A stretch of DNA of 64,000 nucleotides from Aphelocoma coerulescens (taxonomy: Eukaryota > Chordata > Aves > Passeriformes > Corvidae). The notes beneath the pieces were generated by a model, which worked only from the letters and a program-made list of their open reading frames with translations, did not search any database and was not told the DNA's origin. Made by a program: the position numbers and the translations under genes. Every line of letters begins with the position of its first letter. Position 1 is the first letter of the stretch. This document shows positions 52,697-64,000 of this stretch, one piece after another. The stretch covers positions 46,766,078 through 46,830,077 of the forward strand of contig NC_091014.1 in assembly GCF_041296385.1 (NCBI RefSeq), given 5' to 3'.

Positions 52697-55300
52697 CCTT
52701 CTCTCCAGCACAATAAAATAATTTCTAATTGTATCCATCTTAAATAAGACAGTTTCCAAAAATGTTTTCCTATACAAGTAATCTATAATATTACTATATT
52801 TGAAAATAACCCAAACAAACTGGCAATGAGTAAACAAAGTTTGGATCCAGGTAAGATTTACTGGGGAGTGTGACAGAGGGCCAGGGGCTCAGGCATGCAC
52901 ATTTGGGATGGCCCTTGGCTGTGCTGGGAGATCACATGCAGTGTCATACAGATGTTCCAGAAAAGACCCAATTTTATTTATTTTAGGCTGAATCTGAAAT
53001 AACATGGGACGTAATTGTTTGTGGGAGTTTGAATGGGATTCTGGTAAGTTAAGTATGGTATCTCCTACTCAAAGCCATGTTGAAGCTTAGGAGCTTAATT
53101 TTTTTAAAGCACTCTTTCAGCTACTATTTTTTTCCCCACAGCTTGCACCATCATTTAGGAATGCAGTATGTAGAAAAAAGGATGATACAGCTCTGGAGAG
53201 TTGAAGCTTTTGCAGTATTTAAGCAGAGGGTCTGTGGTAGGAGTGTCTCTGAATACACATGGACTGGGATTTTTCTTCAAATTTTCAAATGGATGGTGGC
53301 TGCAGAAGCAAAAGGGATTTACTTTCTGGAGGTGAAGTCATAAAACTACACCTGACAAGCATGAAGAACTTCACATTAAAAATAAGTGCTGACATGAGCA
53401 GGTGACATAACCTGCAATACAGAGCACAGTGCTTTAGTGAACCAGACCTTTGAGGAAGGACAATGGTCTCATTCTGATTAACAGGTATTTGAAAGCCATC
53501 ACAAATATGTATGAGCATTATTATGACCTCCTGATCTCCCTGGGCCTTGGGCATATCTGTTAACACCTAAAATATGCAAGCCATCCCCTGTAGTATCTTT
53601 CTTCATGCTTTATTTGATCCAGGCTAGCCAACTAAATCAGTTTTTTAAACAATACAATAGCATTCCTGCCACCTGACGTGTTTTCCTGCAAACAGATGTT
53701 GTACCAGATGTGGGTGTGGGACTTTGTTTTCATAAAGCTTGAAAGAACATCTGAAATATGCGATTGCAGGGTCCATTCTGCCCAAGACAGCCTTCATAAA
53801 TAATGTTTATACAGGGATTTGAGAAGGCTGTCAGGGAAGGAGCACCGACATTTCTTGCATGCAGCGTGCAGGCAGAGTGGTGTCTCTCAGTTCTGCACAG
53901 GCACGGTGCAAAACCTGAGGCCACCATGCTGCAGTGTGTGCTGGGGGTCCCTTGGTCCCAGGCAGCCAAAAGCAGAGGTGAGCGGGAAGCAAGGCCCAGA
54001 ATCTCTTCTCTGAATGCCTATGGTGTTTGGGGCCCAAGACTGCATAAAGGAAAGCCTCAAATATTCTCTTTCTGGACAGGAATAGGCATTTGTGGCCTGA
54101 AACTACTGATGTGAGGGAATTCTGCTCTCATGCACGAGATCTCACGGGAACCTGAACCATGAGTTTGCCCGGCCAGCTCGGGTGAATCCAGCAGCCATTT
54201 GGGAATGTGCCCCAGGGCTGTAACTAGGGGCAGTTTGCAGTCAGAGCATGCGATTTTACTTCAGGGGCACAGCTGGCTTGAGTGGTTCCCAACAGGCAGC
54301 TATGTGGTCCTGCAGTTTGTGGCACTGTTGTCCCCACAGCTGCCAGGGAAGGCACACCCCTCCGGATGCAGGAAGTTGTTTTGTTTTTAGCCTGGCTCAC
54401 TTCAGTGATGACATGCACAGTGCTGGCTCCCACAGCACGGGGAGCAGGACATAGGTAACGTGGGCATTGGAACTTCTGCCAGCCTCGCTGCTGAAGGACC
54501 CATCAGCCTTAACACATGGCTGAAGGCAAATGGTGGATCCCACAAGATAGAAGCCTGTCTGTTTGTTCACACACTTGTTTTTACTTAATACCTGATTTTA
54601 TACTAATTGAAACAGTTTCAGGGGGAGATTGAGACCTGCCTGCTACAGAGAGCCTCACACTGAAGGAATAGAGACTTTCTTGGCACATGAGGGAGAGACA
54701 GGATGGAGATGTTGTGCATCAGGTGCAGAAGGAAGGAGCTTAGCTGGGAGCTCATGTGCCATGGGTGTCCTAGTTCCCAGATCTTCTGGCCAGGATAGGT
54801 GTCTCCCTGCTAGGTTGCCAGCAGGCATGAGCCCTCTCCTCAGGGCACATGTAACATGGCAGGTCTCGGACACCCAAAGGCAGCCCCACACTGGTGCGTT
54901 GGCTGCCCGTGCAGCCTAGCCAAAGCTCGTGCTGAATGCCCCACAGCCAGATCAGTACTGCCACGTGATCACTGCACCATGATGTGAAATCCATGTCCTG
55001 ACTCTTCCCTTGCAAAATCAAGCCTGTGCCAGAGGTCAGTGCTGTAACACAGAGCACACTCTGTCATAATCCCATCTATGGGGACAGGGCCCTTGGCACA
55101 CAGGCAGAGCCCTGGTGAGCCATGTGAGTGTAGGTCTTGGTGCTATTGCCTCAGCACTGGTTCACATTCACCACTCCTACACCTCTTCCCCCTTTTCTGG
55201 CCCATGTCCTATTATTTCCAAATTAAGCTTTTGCTTTACATTTTCATTATCACACACATGACAGGAGAATAGATGGCTACAGCCATATATGAAGCCTCAG
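52697..55300. other. Intergenic between AMDHD1 and HAL 3' ends
   Basis: No gene seen beyond the solo LTR to its left. Short overlapping frames at 53.7-55.1 kb lie in moderately GC-rich sequence and look like chance. Confidence 0.65.
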
Positions 55301-55306
55301 TTTATT
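55301..55306 (-). terminator. HAL: Candidate HAL polyadenylation signal AATAAA
   Basis: TTTATT on the plus strand reads AATAAA on the minus strand, about 620 bp past the HAL stop. It is the first canonical hexamer I see in that direction. A non-canonical signal nearer the stop cannot be ruled out. Confidence 0.45.
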
Positions 55307-55922
55307 AATTGCAGGTGACAGCCCACAGCTCTTGGAAAGCTGCATTAAGTGTAGTCCATCACCAGAATATAATATATTTGCTTTGGAGCAATGATCTCCA
55401 TAGCACACTCCTATGCTCACAGCTTTTCTGATTTGTGAAGCACCTGCTCTAAAAATGCTCCTGTTATGCAAGAACCTGTACCTCACATACGATCTGCAAA
55501 AGAGAGAAGAATTAAGTGTAAAGATAATTTTGCTTGTGGCAAAATGAAGGGGATCACAGCAATTACCCTAAAGGGGAAAAAAAAAGGTATCAAGAATATT
55601 GAACTTAGGCTGTTTGATATCATTGGAACAGATGAAGAGAAAACAAACGAAGAGTTGACAAAACAAACACTGGTTTCAGCAGGAGTCTGAATGATTTGTG
55701 TTCAGAAGTTCATGAAATTCAGTCAAAACCACACTATCATGACAAAGTTGTCTTTCACATGTGAGGAAAGCAGTGAGATTTTTCTTTACTATCTATTTGC
55801 TCCTGAGCTAGACAGACAGGTCCTCTGGGTCACCTGGAGAAACCACATTGAGTTTGAGTAGAACAGCCATGCTCAGGTAAGGTTCTGGAAAGGATCTGCT
55901 CTCTTCCAGAGGATTGCAACTC

Positions 55923-56072
55923 TTAAAGTTCATTCTGATGCCTGTGGTCATGACTATCATCTGCACTCATTCTCAGTGATCCTAGGGAGAAAGCTGTAGG
56001 TGAAATGGGTCTTGATTCAGGGATGTGTTCCCTCCTGTACTTTTCAATGTAAGGTTTAGCCACTTCCCACAC
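55923..56072 (-). CDS. HAL: HAL terminal exon
   Basis: Encodes [20 protein letters not shown], then [10 protein letters not shown] and a divergent tail ending HDHRHQNEL with stop TAA. Acceptor TTTCACAG, 150 nt including the stop. Confidence 0.96.
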   Translation of the reverse strand: MWEVAKPYIEKYRREHIPESRPISPTAFSLGSLRMSADDSHDHRHQNEL

Positions 56073-59000
56073 CTGTGAAACAAGGATGTGAAACAGCAGA
56101 GTCAGAGGCAAGACAAAAGGTCAGCTAAGACATCAACACGAGTTCAGGAAACCTTATAGAAAAGTTATTGGGATAGAGGTGGCAAAGCTATGTAGATATG
56201 CTATATGGGATGAGCAGAACCAGAGAGGCAGATAGAGTGAGGTTTAGGGAAGAGCACATGGATGGAGTTGACAAGGGATGGGAAAAGATACAGCTCCAAG
56301 GGGACAAGGTGAAAAATACTTTGTCTTGTCTTGTTACCAGGCTAATGCTCTGTGTGCAATAGCTGGGAGAGAATCACTGCACTTGCTACAAAACCACTTG
56401 ACCATGAAGAGGGTAGAGCAGCAAGAACAGCAGCTGGCATGGACAAAGAAAAAGGGTTCTAGACAATCCTATGGCACAAGCCAAAAGCCAGCACTTACCT
56501 TCTGGTCCACGAGCAGCCTGTGAGCTGCTTCAATGTCTGGGGCCATGAAGCGATCCTTTATCCAGGGCCTGTAACAAGACATTGGGGAAACATTAACCAC
56601 CACTGCCAGCAGCTGCTCTCCAGGCAGGCAACCTCTGAGGAAGGTGTTTATCTGATCTTACCTCACCACGGAGCGCACAAGGTCGTAGACCTTCTCCAAT
56701 GGGGTTGTTGTTCTCAGAGGGCGTAGGAATTCAATGCCCTGGCAGGCAGCGAGCAGCTCGATAGCCAGAACTAGGAAACAGAACAGCGAAAGGGATGTTT
56801 GGCAGGTACAGCTCAAGGCGAGGTTTCCTATGTAAAGCTATCCCTGGCCTTTGTTCTCACTAATATGATATGGTTTCAGGCAATGTGAAAAACCAGTGGA
56901 TCCACATGCCCCAGAGAGCCAGCCCAGTGGCAGGACCATTTCATGGATGATGCTGGGGGCAGTATCAAGCATTTCAGCAAGCAGATTTTGGGTGCTCTGT
57001 TGTACAGACCTTTCAAGTGTACCAGGAAATCCTGGTCACCAGAGTCTTAAATCCCTAAGAATCTTTTCCAGGTTAACTTGAATACTCAAATTAATGTCCA
57101 TCATAAATCAGAAAACTTCTTTAGCACTGAAAAAAGAGGGGCCTGAGCTAAAAATGAAAGTTCTCCCTATGAAGCTTGCAAGAGCCCACATGAAAACACT
57201 GGTAAAATGACTGCTTTGGAAGAGAGTCTTCTGTCTGGAGATGTTTGCATTGTATCTGCTTACCTCACACCTGATCATTATTTGTATTAGCTTCTCATTT
57301 TCGTGAGTCAAGGTCTGTCTGGAAATCAGGATTTTAATTTTACCTTGTTCCACGTGTTCAATAACTCTCAAAGCTTTTCTTGCAGCCCATCCTCCCATGG
57401 ACACGTGATCCTCTGTAGCAGCACTGGTTGAGAGAGAATCCACAGAAGAGGGGTGGCACAAGGCTTTGTTTTCAGAAACTGCAAAAATCCAGCACAATGA
57501 ATGTTGGGTGGAATGGGCATGAGACAGCCGAAGCAATGGACAACGTGGAGATAAGAGCCTATCTACCACCTTGGGTCCAACTATTGCTTCTCTTTTGAGG
57601 ATGCATCAGTATTTTACCTGGACTGAGTAATTTGTAATAACCACCTTGAAAATCTACCATTGCCTCTGAAAACTAACCAACATCAGTCTTTAGACACAAA
57701 TATTAATCAAATATGGAACGACTGCTCACTCTTCACTCCCCCATCTCCAGGCTTGAGTTGCTGTGGCTAAAAGGCCTGAAGGAAACTGAAGAAGAAGAGC
57801 AGACAGCATAACTGAAACACAAGCCTGGTGCTGCCTGTTGCTCTAGGGCAACTCTCTGTAAAGGGCATTGGCTCCCTCTGGTTTTGGTCACGAATATCGC
57901 CCCTCCCCTGTTTTCAAGAGCACAGCTAGAGATCAGCATCTGGTCTGCTCATTGCAGCTGAGGCACTTTCAGAACTTCCTGTACAAAAATGCAGGAGTGT
58001 GATACAAATCTTCTCCCACTCTCTTCTTGCTACAAGGCTGCCCATGTCCGTGAGCATGACACCACTCCAGCTTTGAGAGCCAGGTGCAAGCTCTGGAGTA
58101 AATTCTCATGCTGCACCCAAAAGCAATGGCAATTTGGCTGCAGCAAAGGCCTTAGGCACCATTCAATGACAATTTGAGGTTGAGAATTGCTCTTTATAAG
58201 AGAAAAATTGAGGTCTGAATTCACAGCACTCTGGCTGCACTGGGCCTTTTCTTTCTGAAGCCCAGCAGGATGCCGTGTAATGCCCCTGCCAAATTAGTGG
58301 CTTCAGAAAAGCTACAAGAGCGACAGAGAGGTGGTGACACCAATTGCAAACAGGCTGGAGTGACACAGTCTAGGACCAGAGCCCAGCTGGCACATTCAGG
58401 CAGGTGACAGCAGGTCCCAGAGAGGCTGCATGTGGCCATTGCAAACAGCTCGGTCTGGCAGGCACAGAGCTGCTGGAACAGGGTCAGACAGACACATCCA
58501 GTGGTGCTGCAAAATGTCTGCAAATTTTTTGCAGCTTTATCTTAATATTAACCCTGGGAGTGAAAAACATTAGCTGATACACAAACAACCCAGAAAATGG
58601 CAGAGTGATTAAAAAAATATTAATGATTAAAAAATAGGTTAAAAAAAATAAAAGGCACTCAAACTTCAATTCAGATAAAATCCTGGCTATTTTGATCAGG
58701 ATGAGATGATTTTGACCCATGGACTCCTAGTGTCAGCAGAGGCAGGGCTATAATTTTCATTTCCCACAGCAGAAATCACAAACACCCCAGAATCTGTCAC
58801 ACCAGATTGCAGAAGTGTGCAGTGAAACCTGATGCTGTGTAACCAGCTGAGGCCTGGAGCCATCCTAAACGCTCCCCAGCCAAAAGGTAAAGCTTCCAGC
58901 CCTTAAACGAGGGGGAATGAGCATTTCAGCTTCTCTTCCAGGCCCACTTGCCAAACCAGCCTCTAGGCAGGGTTCCTTTAGCATATTGATTTAGTTAATT

Positions 59001-62000
59001 CACTTGTTTTTCTGCAGAATGTTTATCTACATGTTTATCTGATATCCTCTGTTCCTGTGTTTGTTTGTATCTTAAAATTTACTCTCTTCTCATAGCATGT
59101 TTATCTTTATATTGGCTCATGCTTCCCTGAACCTATGAACTGTGGTATCCCAGCAGCCATCAGGTTTCTTGTTGCCTTAGTCACGGGTACTAGAGGAAAC
59201 ACTGAACTGATGTCTAATTTCAGTGTGCTCCCCCAACAGCCAGCCCTGCAAACTCCGGTCTGCTGAGGACTGTGGGGTCTAATACTGATGTACAGACCAG
59301 GCTGTCAAATGGAGACACCCAGTACTGAGGGCATCAGGCCACCTTTGAGACAAGCCTGCCCACCAAAGTCCACTTAAGAGTTTGCACGCTCAGAGCACTG
59401 AACATACCCAAGGGTCAGTGCAGAGTAAGGAAGCCTGAGCTGAAATAATTGCAGCTGCACTCAAAAGTCACGCTTTACGAGACAGCAAAAAACACGCGGA
59501 GAAGAGACAGAAAACAGGAGCCAGATACCTTTGTGTCTACTATTAGATTACATCTGTCTTGAAAGAAATCAGTCTTTCTAGCTTGCTCTCCCTGTGGTAA
59601 TTGCTCAAGCACTCACCCAGGGCAGCTGCTGTGCAGTGTGCAATCATGAAGCCTGAGTTCAGACCTCCTTCAGTGACTAAAAATGCAGGCAGTTCGCTCA
59701 GTGAGGGGTTGCAGAGCCTCTCAATTCTTCTTTCACTGATTGCAGCGAGTTCATGCACACCAATTGCCAAATAGTCCAGAGCCTACAAAAAAAGATCTCA
59801 TTAAACCAGATGACAGAAACAAGCAAGCAAAAAAACCAAAACAGAAACAAAGTTTTTTTCCTTTTTTCAAATGCTGAATTACCTTTGCAGGATATTCCCC
59901 ATGAAAATTTCCTCCAGAAATGGTCTCTTCTCTTTCAGCAAACACCATCTTTAAGGAGAAGTTGAGGCACACACAAGTGAAATACAGTTTACATGAGAGA
60001 TATCTGCGGTAATTGGAATATCTTAACTGAAGGAGTATTTGTGCTCATAGGCTTTTATGTGCAAGCACTTTATATTGCATCCACACTTCCACTTTTCAGG
60101 AAATGAAGACACAATCTCAGTTCTTCAAATTTGTACATACAATTTTGATATGTATTTTTTTCAAATAAGCTACATAAAGGGAGGTCTTTGATGGAGAGTG
60201 GGGAGGGGTGCAAAGAAACCCATCTGTTCAGATCCTAGCATAGATTTTCAGTTCCTTGATAGATCCTCTCCATGACAGTTACAATTTTGGACAGATTAGA
60301 AGCCATAATGCTTATCAGCAATTGATATGATGCTATGTACAGCATCATTACAGTGGTGACAGAAATGCAGCCTTGCATTGCAGCGCTGACAGAAATCCTC
60401 CCGTGCAGTCATAGGAAAGGAAGAGAGGTTACTGTTGCAAACAATGGCAGTTATTGACCAAAGCCAGTTATGACTTTTTTGCCTCCTGTGAGAGTAATTA
60501 TACTGAAGAAAAGAATAAAAAAGGCCAAGCAGGATTTTACAAAGTATTAAAGTAATCGAAAAGATACAGGGTTGTCCGTGGCACTGTTGATTTCGGTCGT
60601 TATTATGTCCTTCACAAAAGCAATTGTATCATTTACAATTCCATGGACCTAGAACAAAAGACATTTGTGCCTGAGCTTAGTATCTGCACTTAGTTCACCT
60701 TCAGGATGCTGACTGAGTTGCAGGGACCCTCTTTCCCATCATCCCACTCGACCTTCACACATGGAAGACAGTCTTGGATTGAACATGAGGAGCTTCACTG
60801 CCAATCCTAGACATTTGAAAGATGATATTCACTATTATTGTGGCAGTTTTGCCAAAAGAGTAATCTGAATATGACATTCTTTACTTGTTTGAGTTGGTTT
60901 ACCTAAATGGAAGATATTCATTCAGTGGCAGAAGTGTTATGAGGGAAGAAGTAGCCTTACAAAGACTCACAGAAAACCTCTTATTAATTAATTGACTTCC
61001 ATTAATTCCACTGATTTAATAGTTATGTTCCTGTTAAAACACATACGATTGACTTCTTCCAACATGTTTGAGATACTACACTCTGTTGGCTTTTGGAAAC
61101 AGCTAGTTCATGTTCTTAACACCAATGCAGAAGAAAGTCCCTACAAAATCTGCAAGCATGGAAACTAGCACTTTGCTTCTGAGCCCTGGCCTCTTCCAGA
61201 TCTGAACACTGCTTTGTTAGATGCTGCTGATGGGTACATGCTCGCAATCAACAAATTACATGCCTCCATTATTACAATTCTGAAGTGAAGAAGAAGCAAA
61301 ATAAGAGTCAGACAGAGTCAGACAGCACATAACTGACAGTATTTCTGAGGTGGAAACTTCACCATCATTTATCTATTATTATAGAAGGATATAAAAGTCA
61401 GTTTTTACCTGAGGGCAGCAGCGCATTGTGTACGCATCCTGAACTCGGTCACAGAATCTATGGCTCTCTGGAAGAAAAAAGGGGGGCAAAACCCAAATAT
61501 TCCTTACACAAAAGCATTGTGTCCTGTTGAAGGACCCAGCTTGTCCTGGTAATCTGAGAGGGTGAAGGTTAAGATTGTTCACCTGCTATTTCTGATGGAT
61601 GATGGTCAGAATCTAGAAGGGACCTGAATCGAAAGGCCACTTCAGCCTGCCCTCGATGTGGGCGCACTGCATGGATATCTAGTAAGACCAGTTAGATGGT
61701 TAGGCTTTGCAAAGCTTTTGTTCAGCAAACAGACAGGGAAGGCCCAGTACCCACCAGTGTCAAAGGCCCTTGTTGTACCCTTCAGGACTTCGAGTGTAAG
61801 GGCAGCAATGATGTCAGCTTGCCTTGCTATGGCCCCTGCTCTTTCAACTGCCTCACAGCCCAATGAGGTGATCATTTGTGTCCCATTGATGAGGGCCAGA
61901 CCCTTCAAAGGGAGAGCAGGTGTTAAGCAAAGTCATTGCAGCATTCCACGCACTGTGACAATTCCCCATATCTGTGACAATTCTCCTTCCCACATGAAGA

Positions 62001-62554
62001 AGTTAAAGACCTTTGCCTAGCTTCTTGGACCATCCTGAAATCATAAAATGCACAGCTTGACTGAGCATCTTTGCTATGTAAAGTGTCAATGCTCATGACC
62101 CCACTAAGTCACTGCAGACACCCTTGGGGCACCAGTAGTTCCAAGTAAGTCAGACACCTGCTTCAAGTCAGTCATCTGACCTCCTGTTATGGCCAAAGAG
62201 CAGATAGGTACCTTGAAGGTCCCTCTTAGACAGCTGTTTCAGGATGGCATAAAGTGCTTTCTGAAGGGGCCTGTCTCTCTCCACTGACCACACAGCCAAT
62301 CTGAACACCAAGCTTGGGTCTGACATTTCAGGTCAAGCAGGGTGACACTAGGAGGAGTGAATCCCACTCCTGACAACCCTTCATCAATATCCTTCTGAAG
62401 CTTGCTTTAAAATTATTAATTCATTTAATGCTTTTATTGTACATATAAAGCAAATAGTGATTGACTGTGCTCGTTTTCATCAGCTGACATCATTATACTT
62501 TATTACCTCTTTAGGTTTCAAGGTAATTGGTTTCAGTCCATGGGCTTCCAGGAC
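55923..62554 (-). CDS. HAL: histidine ammonia-lyase (histidase), 3' part: last 11 coding exons; 5' part beyond the window
   Basis: Deaminates L-histidine to trans-urocanate and ammonia, the first step of histidine breakdown, in cytosol of liver and skin. Exons in transcript order: 62507-62554, 61755-61902, 61583-61678, 61409-61467, 60568-60648, 59883-59948, 59617-59782, 57344-57478, 56662-56770, 56499-56568, 55923-56072 (with TAA at 55923-55925). All are GT-AG with matching phases, 1128 nt or 375 residues, about 57% of a ~655-residue protein. The Ala-Ser-Gly that forms the MIO cofactor is upstream and not in the window. Active-site residues by homology to P. putida HutH are all present: Asn195 (INGTQ), Gln277/Tyr280/Arg283 ([10 protein letters not shown]), Phe329 (GGNFHGEYP) and Glu414 ([10 protein letters not shown]). 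The last ~20 residues ([19 protein letters not shown]) differ from the human tail as I recall it; this part is expected to vary. It converges on AMDHD1. Confidence 0.97.
56499..56568 (-). CDS. HAL: HAL exon
   Basis: Completes an Arg codon, then encodes [20 protein letters not shown] and DQK. 70 nt, acceptor TTACAG, donor AAG|GTAAGT. Confidence 0.96.
56662..56770 (-). CDS. HAL: HAL exon
   Basis: Encodes [20 protein letters not shown] to [12 protein letters not shown]. 109 nt, acceptor TTTCCTAG, donor GAG|GTAAGA. Confidence 0.96.
57344..57478 (-). CDS. HAL: HAL exon with ATEDHVSM motif
   Basis: Encodes [20 protein letters not shown] then [18 protein letters not shown] to HVEQ. The Glu of TEDH matches Glu414 of bacterial HutH. 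135 nt. Confidence 0.97.
59617..59782 (-). CDS. HAL: HAL exon
   Basis: Encodes [20 protein letters not shown] to [15 protein letters not shown]. 166 nt, acceptor TTTGTAG, donor CTGG|GTGAGT. Confidence 0.97.
59883..59948 (-). CDS. HAL: HAL exon with GGNFHGEYP motif
   Basis: Encodes [20 protein letters not shown] followed by AK, 22 codons. The Phe matches Phe329 of bacterial HutH. Donor AAG|GTAATT. Confidence 0.97.
60568..60648 (-). CDS. HAL: HAL exon
   Basis: Encodes [20 protein letters not shown] then NSATDNP, 27 codons, phase 0. Acceptor GTTCTAG, donor CCT|GTATCT. Confidence 0.97.
61409..61467 (-). CDS. HAL: HAL exon with RVQDxYxxR catalytic motif
   Basis: Encodes [19 protein letters not shown]. 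Gln, Tyr and Arg of QDAYTMR match Gln277, Tyr280 and Arg283 of P. putida HutH. 59 nt. Confidence 0.97.
61583..61678 (-). CDS. HAL: HAL exon
   Basis: Encodes [20 protein letters not shown] through [11 protein letters not shown]. 96 nt, acceptor CTTACTAG, donor GCAG|GTGAAC. Confidence 0.96.
61755..61902 (-). CDS. HAL: HAL exon with INGTQ substrate-site motif
   Basis: Encodes [20 protein letters not shown] to [13 protein letters not shown]. The Asn of INGTQ matches Asn195 of bacterial HutH. 148 nt, donor CTG|GTGGGT. Confidence 0.97.
62507..62554 (-). CDS. HAL: HAL exon, leftmost in transcript within window
   Basis: Encodes [16 protein letters not shown] (16 codons, phase 0 on both sides). Acceptor TTCACAG, donor GAG|GTAATA on the minus strand. 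Confidence 0.94.
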
Positions 62555-64000
62555 CTGTGAAGGAGTTCAATGCCAAGGTAATTAATGAAAAATACTCTTC
62601 AGTAACTAAGTCACTAAAATTTAAATGTTTCCATGAACAGAAATACTAACAAATTTCTTAAGTGATGGGAGAAAAAGAGCTTTATATCACAAACATATAA
62701 CATATTTTTTTCTGCTGGGCTAAATAAAGGGCTTCCAAACTAGCACCTTATTTCCTATTGCCAGTACAAGAAGGTAGCAGGAGCACTTAAGCAAGATACT
62801 GTCACAGCCCATTAACATCTACTGTGTTCTAGATGATGGGAGAGGGCAACAGTAAAGAAGGCTGGAAACCTCTTGGGAAGGCAATTCTGCCTACACCCTG
62901 CCTCACAGCATTTTGGCTTGGCATAAATTATTCCTTTTTAAATGATCCCCTAATCCTTTCAATAGAAAATCTCTAGTGGCAAGAGGAGTCCTATCCAGTT
63001 TATTCTATACATGTCTATTCTAGAGGGCAATTGCTCTTGTAGTAAATGGAGAAACAGCATAACCTATTTCTCATTTAATCCTCTCACCCTTTCCAACAGA
63101 AGAGGTAATGCATCTCAGAAGTGTACAGCTATAGCTTCTGATTTTGAAGGTCCAGAACACACTGGTCTGCTTCCTCTCTACTCCTCTCCCTGTGTAGTCC
63201 TCAATCCTTCTCCAGTCTATAGTGATGTACACCTATCAATTCACGAACAAGTCTGGTATTTAAATATTCATGGATAGGAGTGATAGGTGTAGCAGAACAA
63301 ACTACCATGAAAGACTTTGGAGGGGCTGGACTTGGAGATACTTAACACAAGATCAATCTGCTGATGTGTTAGTGACAGAATAACCATTGATTAAAACCTA
63401 ATTCCATTTTAACACTTCCGTCTTGTGAAGGAGAATGATATAAAGGCTCCTTGTAACCCTAGTTAGTTTATCAAAAATAAAATATCCAAATCTATGTATT
63501 TACTTAAATCCCTTATAAAATCAGTAGAAATTTTACTGTGAATATCTTGCCTCCAGTAAATCTCCAGGTACTCTCTGCATTTGAGAGGTGATCTTGGGTT
63601 TTTTAGAAAAGTGTTGATGTTCATGGAGCTGAAGATACAGTAATAATTCTTTCAGAGTTGGTATCATATCCTGTCCCTTTCTCCAGTTCATAAATGATGT
63701 CACTGTGCTATCTTGTATTGCAATACTATGGCATGATATGTCTTTAGGGCTCAATAACATGCTGCTTATTTATGTCTCCTCCAGTGACATGTGGGTCAGT
63801 TATTACATACTTCATGGACCCACCTTCCTCAAATTAGAGGATGAGTAGCTAAAGACAACCTAGTCCTAATTCAAACTAGTATAGAAAATCCAAAGACTTT
63901 TACATGTTATTAATCTGAGCAAAAGCTCTCTTTCTCTCAAAGCTACATGCAATTTGAAAAATGAGTCAGCAAGCAGAAAAAAAACCAATCAGCTGCACGA
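62555..64000 (-). other. HAL: HAL intron running off the window edge
   Basis: Sequence 5' of the VLEAHG exon. No exon matching the preceding HAL segment is found up to 64000, so the intron is at least 1.4 kb and the MIO-forming exon lies outside. Confidence 0.75.

Noticed and set aside
55466..55690. Lys-rich 74-codon plus-strand ORF opposite the HAL 3' UTR
   Set aside because: A-rich composition explains the residues. No homology or splice context, and it is antisense to the likely HAL 3' UTR.
57108..57569. 153-codon minus ORF covering a HAL exon
   Set aside because: Only 57344-57478 is exon. The ends are intronic extensions.
61306..61327. Tandem GAGTCAGACA repeat in a HAL intron
   Set aside because: Two 10-bp copies only, which is common background.

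Overview
This window is vertebrate nuclear DNA, almost certainly from a bird. The reasons are compact genes with GT-AG introns, several truncated CR1 LINE 3' ends (two keep the typical 8-bp ATTCTRTG-type tail), an ERV solo LTR of avian style, and the gene order SNRPF - AMDHD1 - HAL, which matches the human chromosome 12q23 block (NTN4 - SNRPF - CCDC38 - AMDHD1 - HAL - LTA4H). No CRISPR array, operon, tRNA or rRNA is visible. The lineage within birds was not resolved.

Layout. Bases 1 to about 35,600 are a gene-poor stretch upstream of SNRPF. I find no credible coding exon there, only four CR1 fragments, simple repeats and one GC-richer stretch with AP-1 and TEAD-like motifs that could be an enhancer. 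A CpG island (about 35,640-36,480) carries the promoter of SNRPF, whose four coding exons (36,270-37,678, +) were rebuilt in full (86 aa). Then come 5.2 kb between SNRPF and AMDHD1, where mammals have CCDC38 on the opposite strand. No convincing CCDC38 exon is seen here. The gap instead holds a perfect 23-bp-arm palindrome and an unassigned protein-like plus-strand ORF. A second CpG island starts AMDHD1, which was rebuilt as nine exons (42,966-51,971, +; 435 aa). A complete 549-bp solo LTR with a 5-bp target duplication sits about 45 bp past the AMDHD1 polyadenylation signal. From 55,923 to the right edge, on the minus strand, lie the last eleven coding exons of HAL (375 aa of an expected ~655). 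Its 5' exons are beyond the window.

How they fit. HAL (histidine to urocanate) and AMDHD1 (imidazolonepropionate to formiminoglutamate) catalyse steps 1 and 3 of histidine breakdown and lie tail to tail about 4 kb apart. SNRPF is a housekeeping Sm-ring protein of the spliceosome with no pathway link to them. All catalytic residues of AMDHD1, and those of HAL that fall in the window, are intact, and every junction checked keeps the reading frame. The genes therefore look functional.
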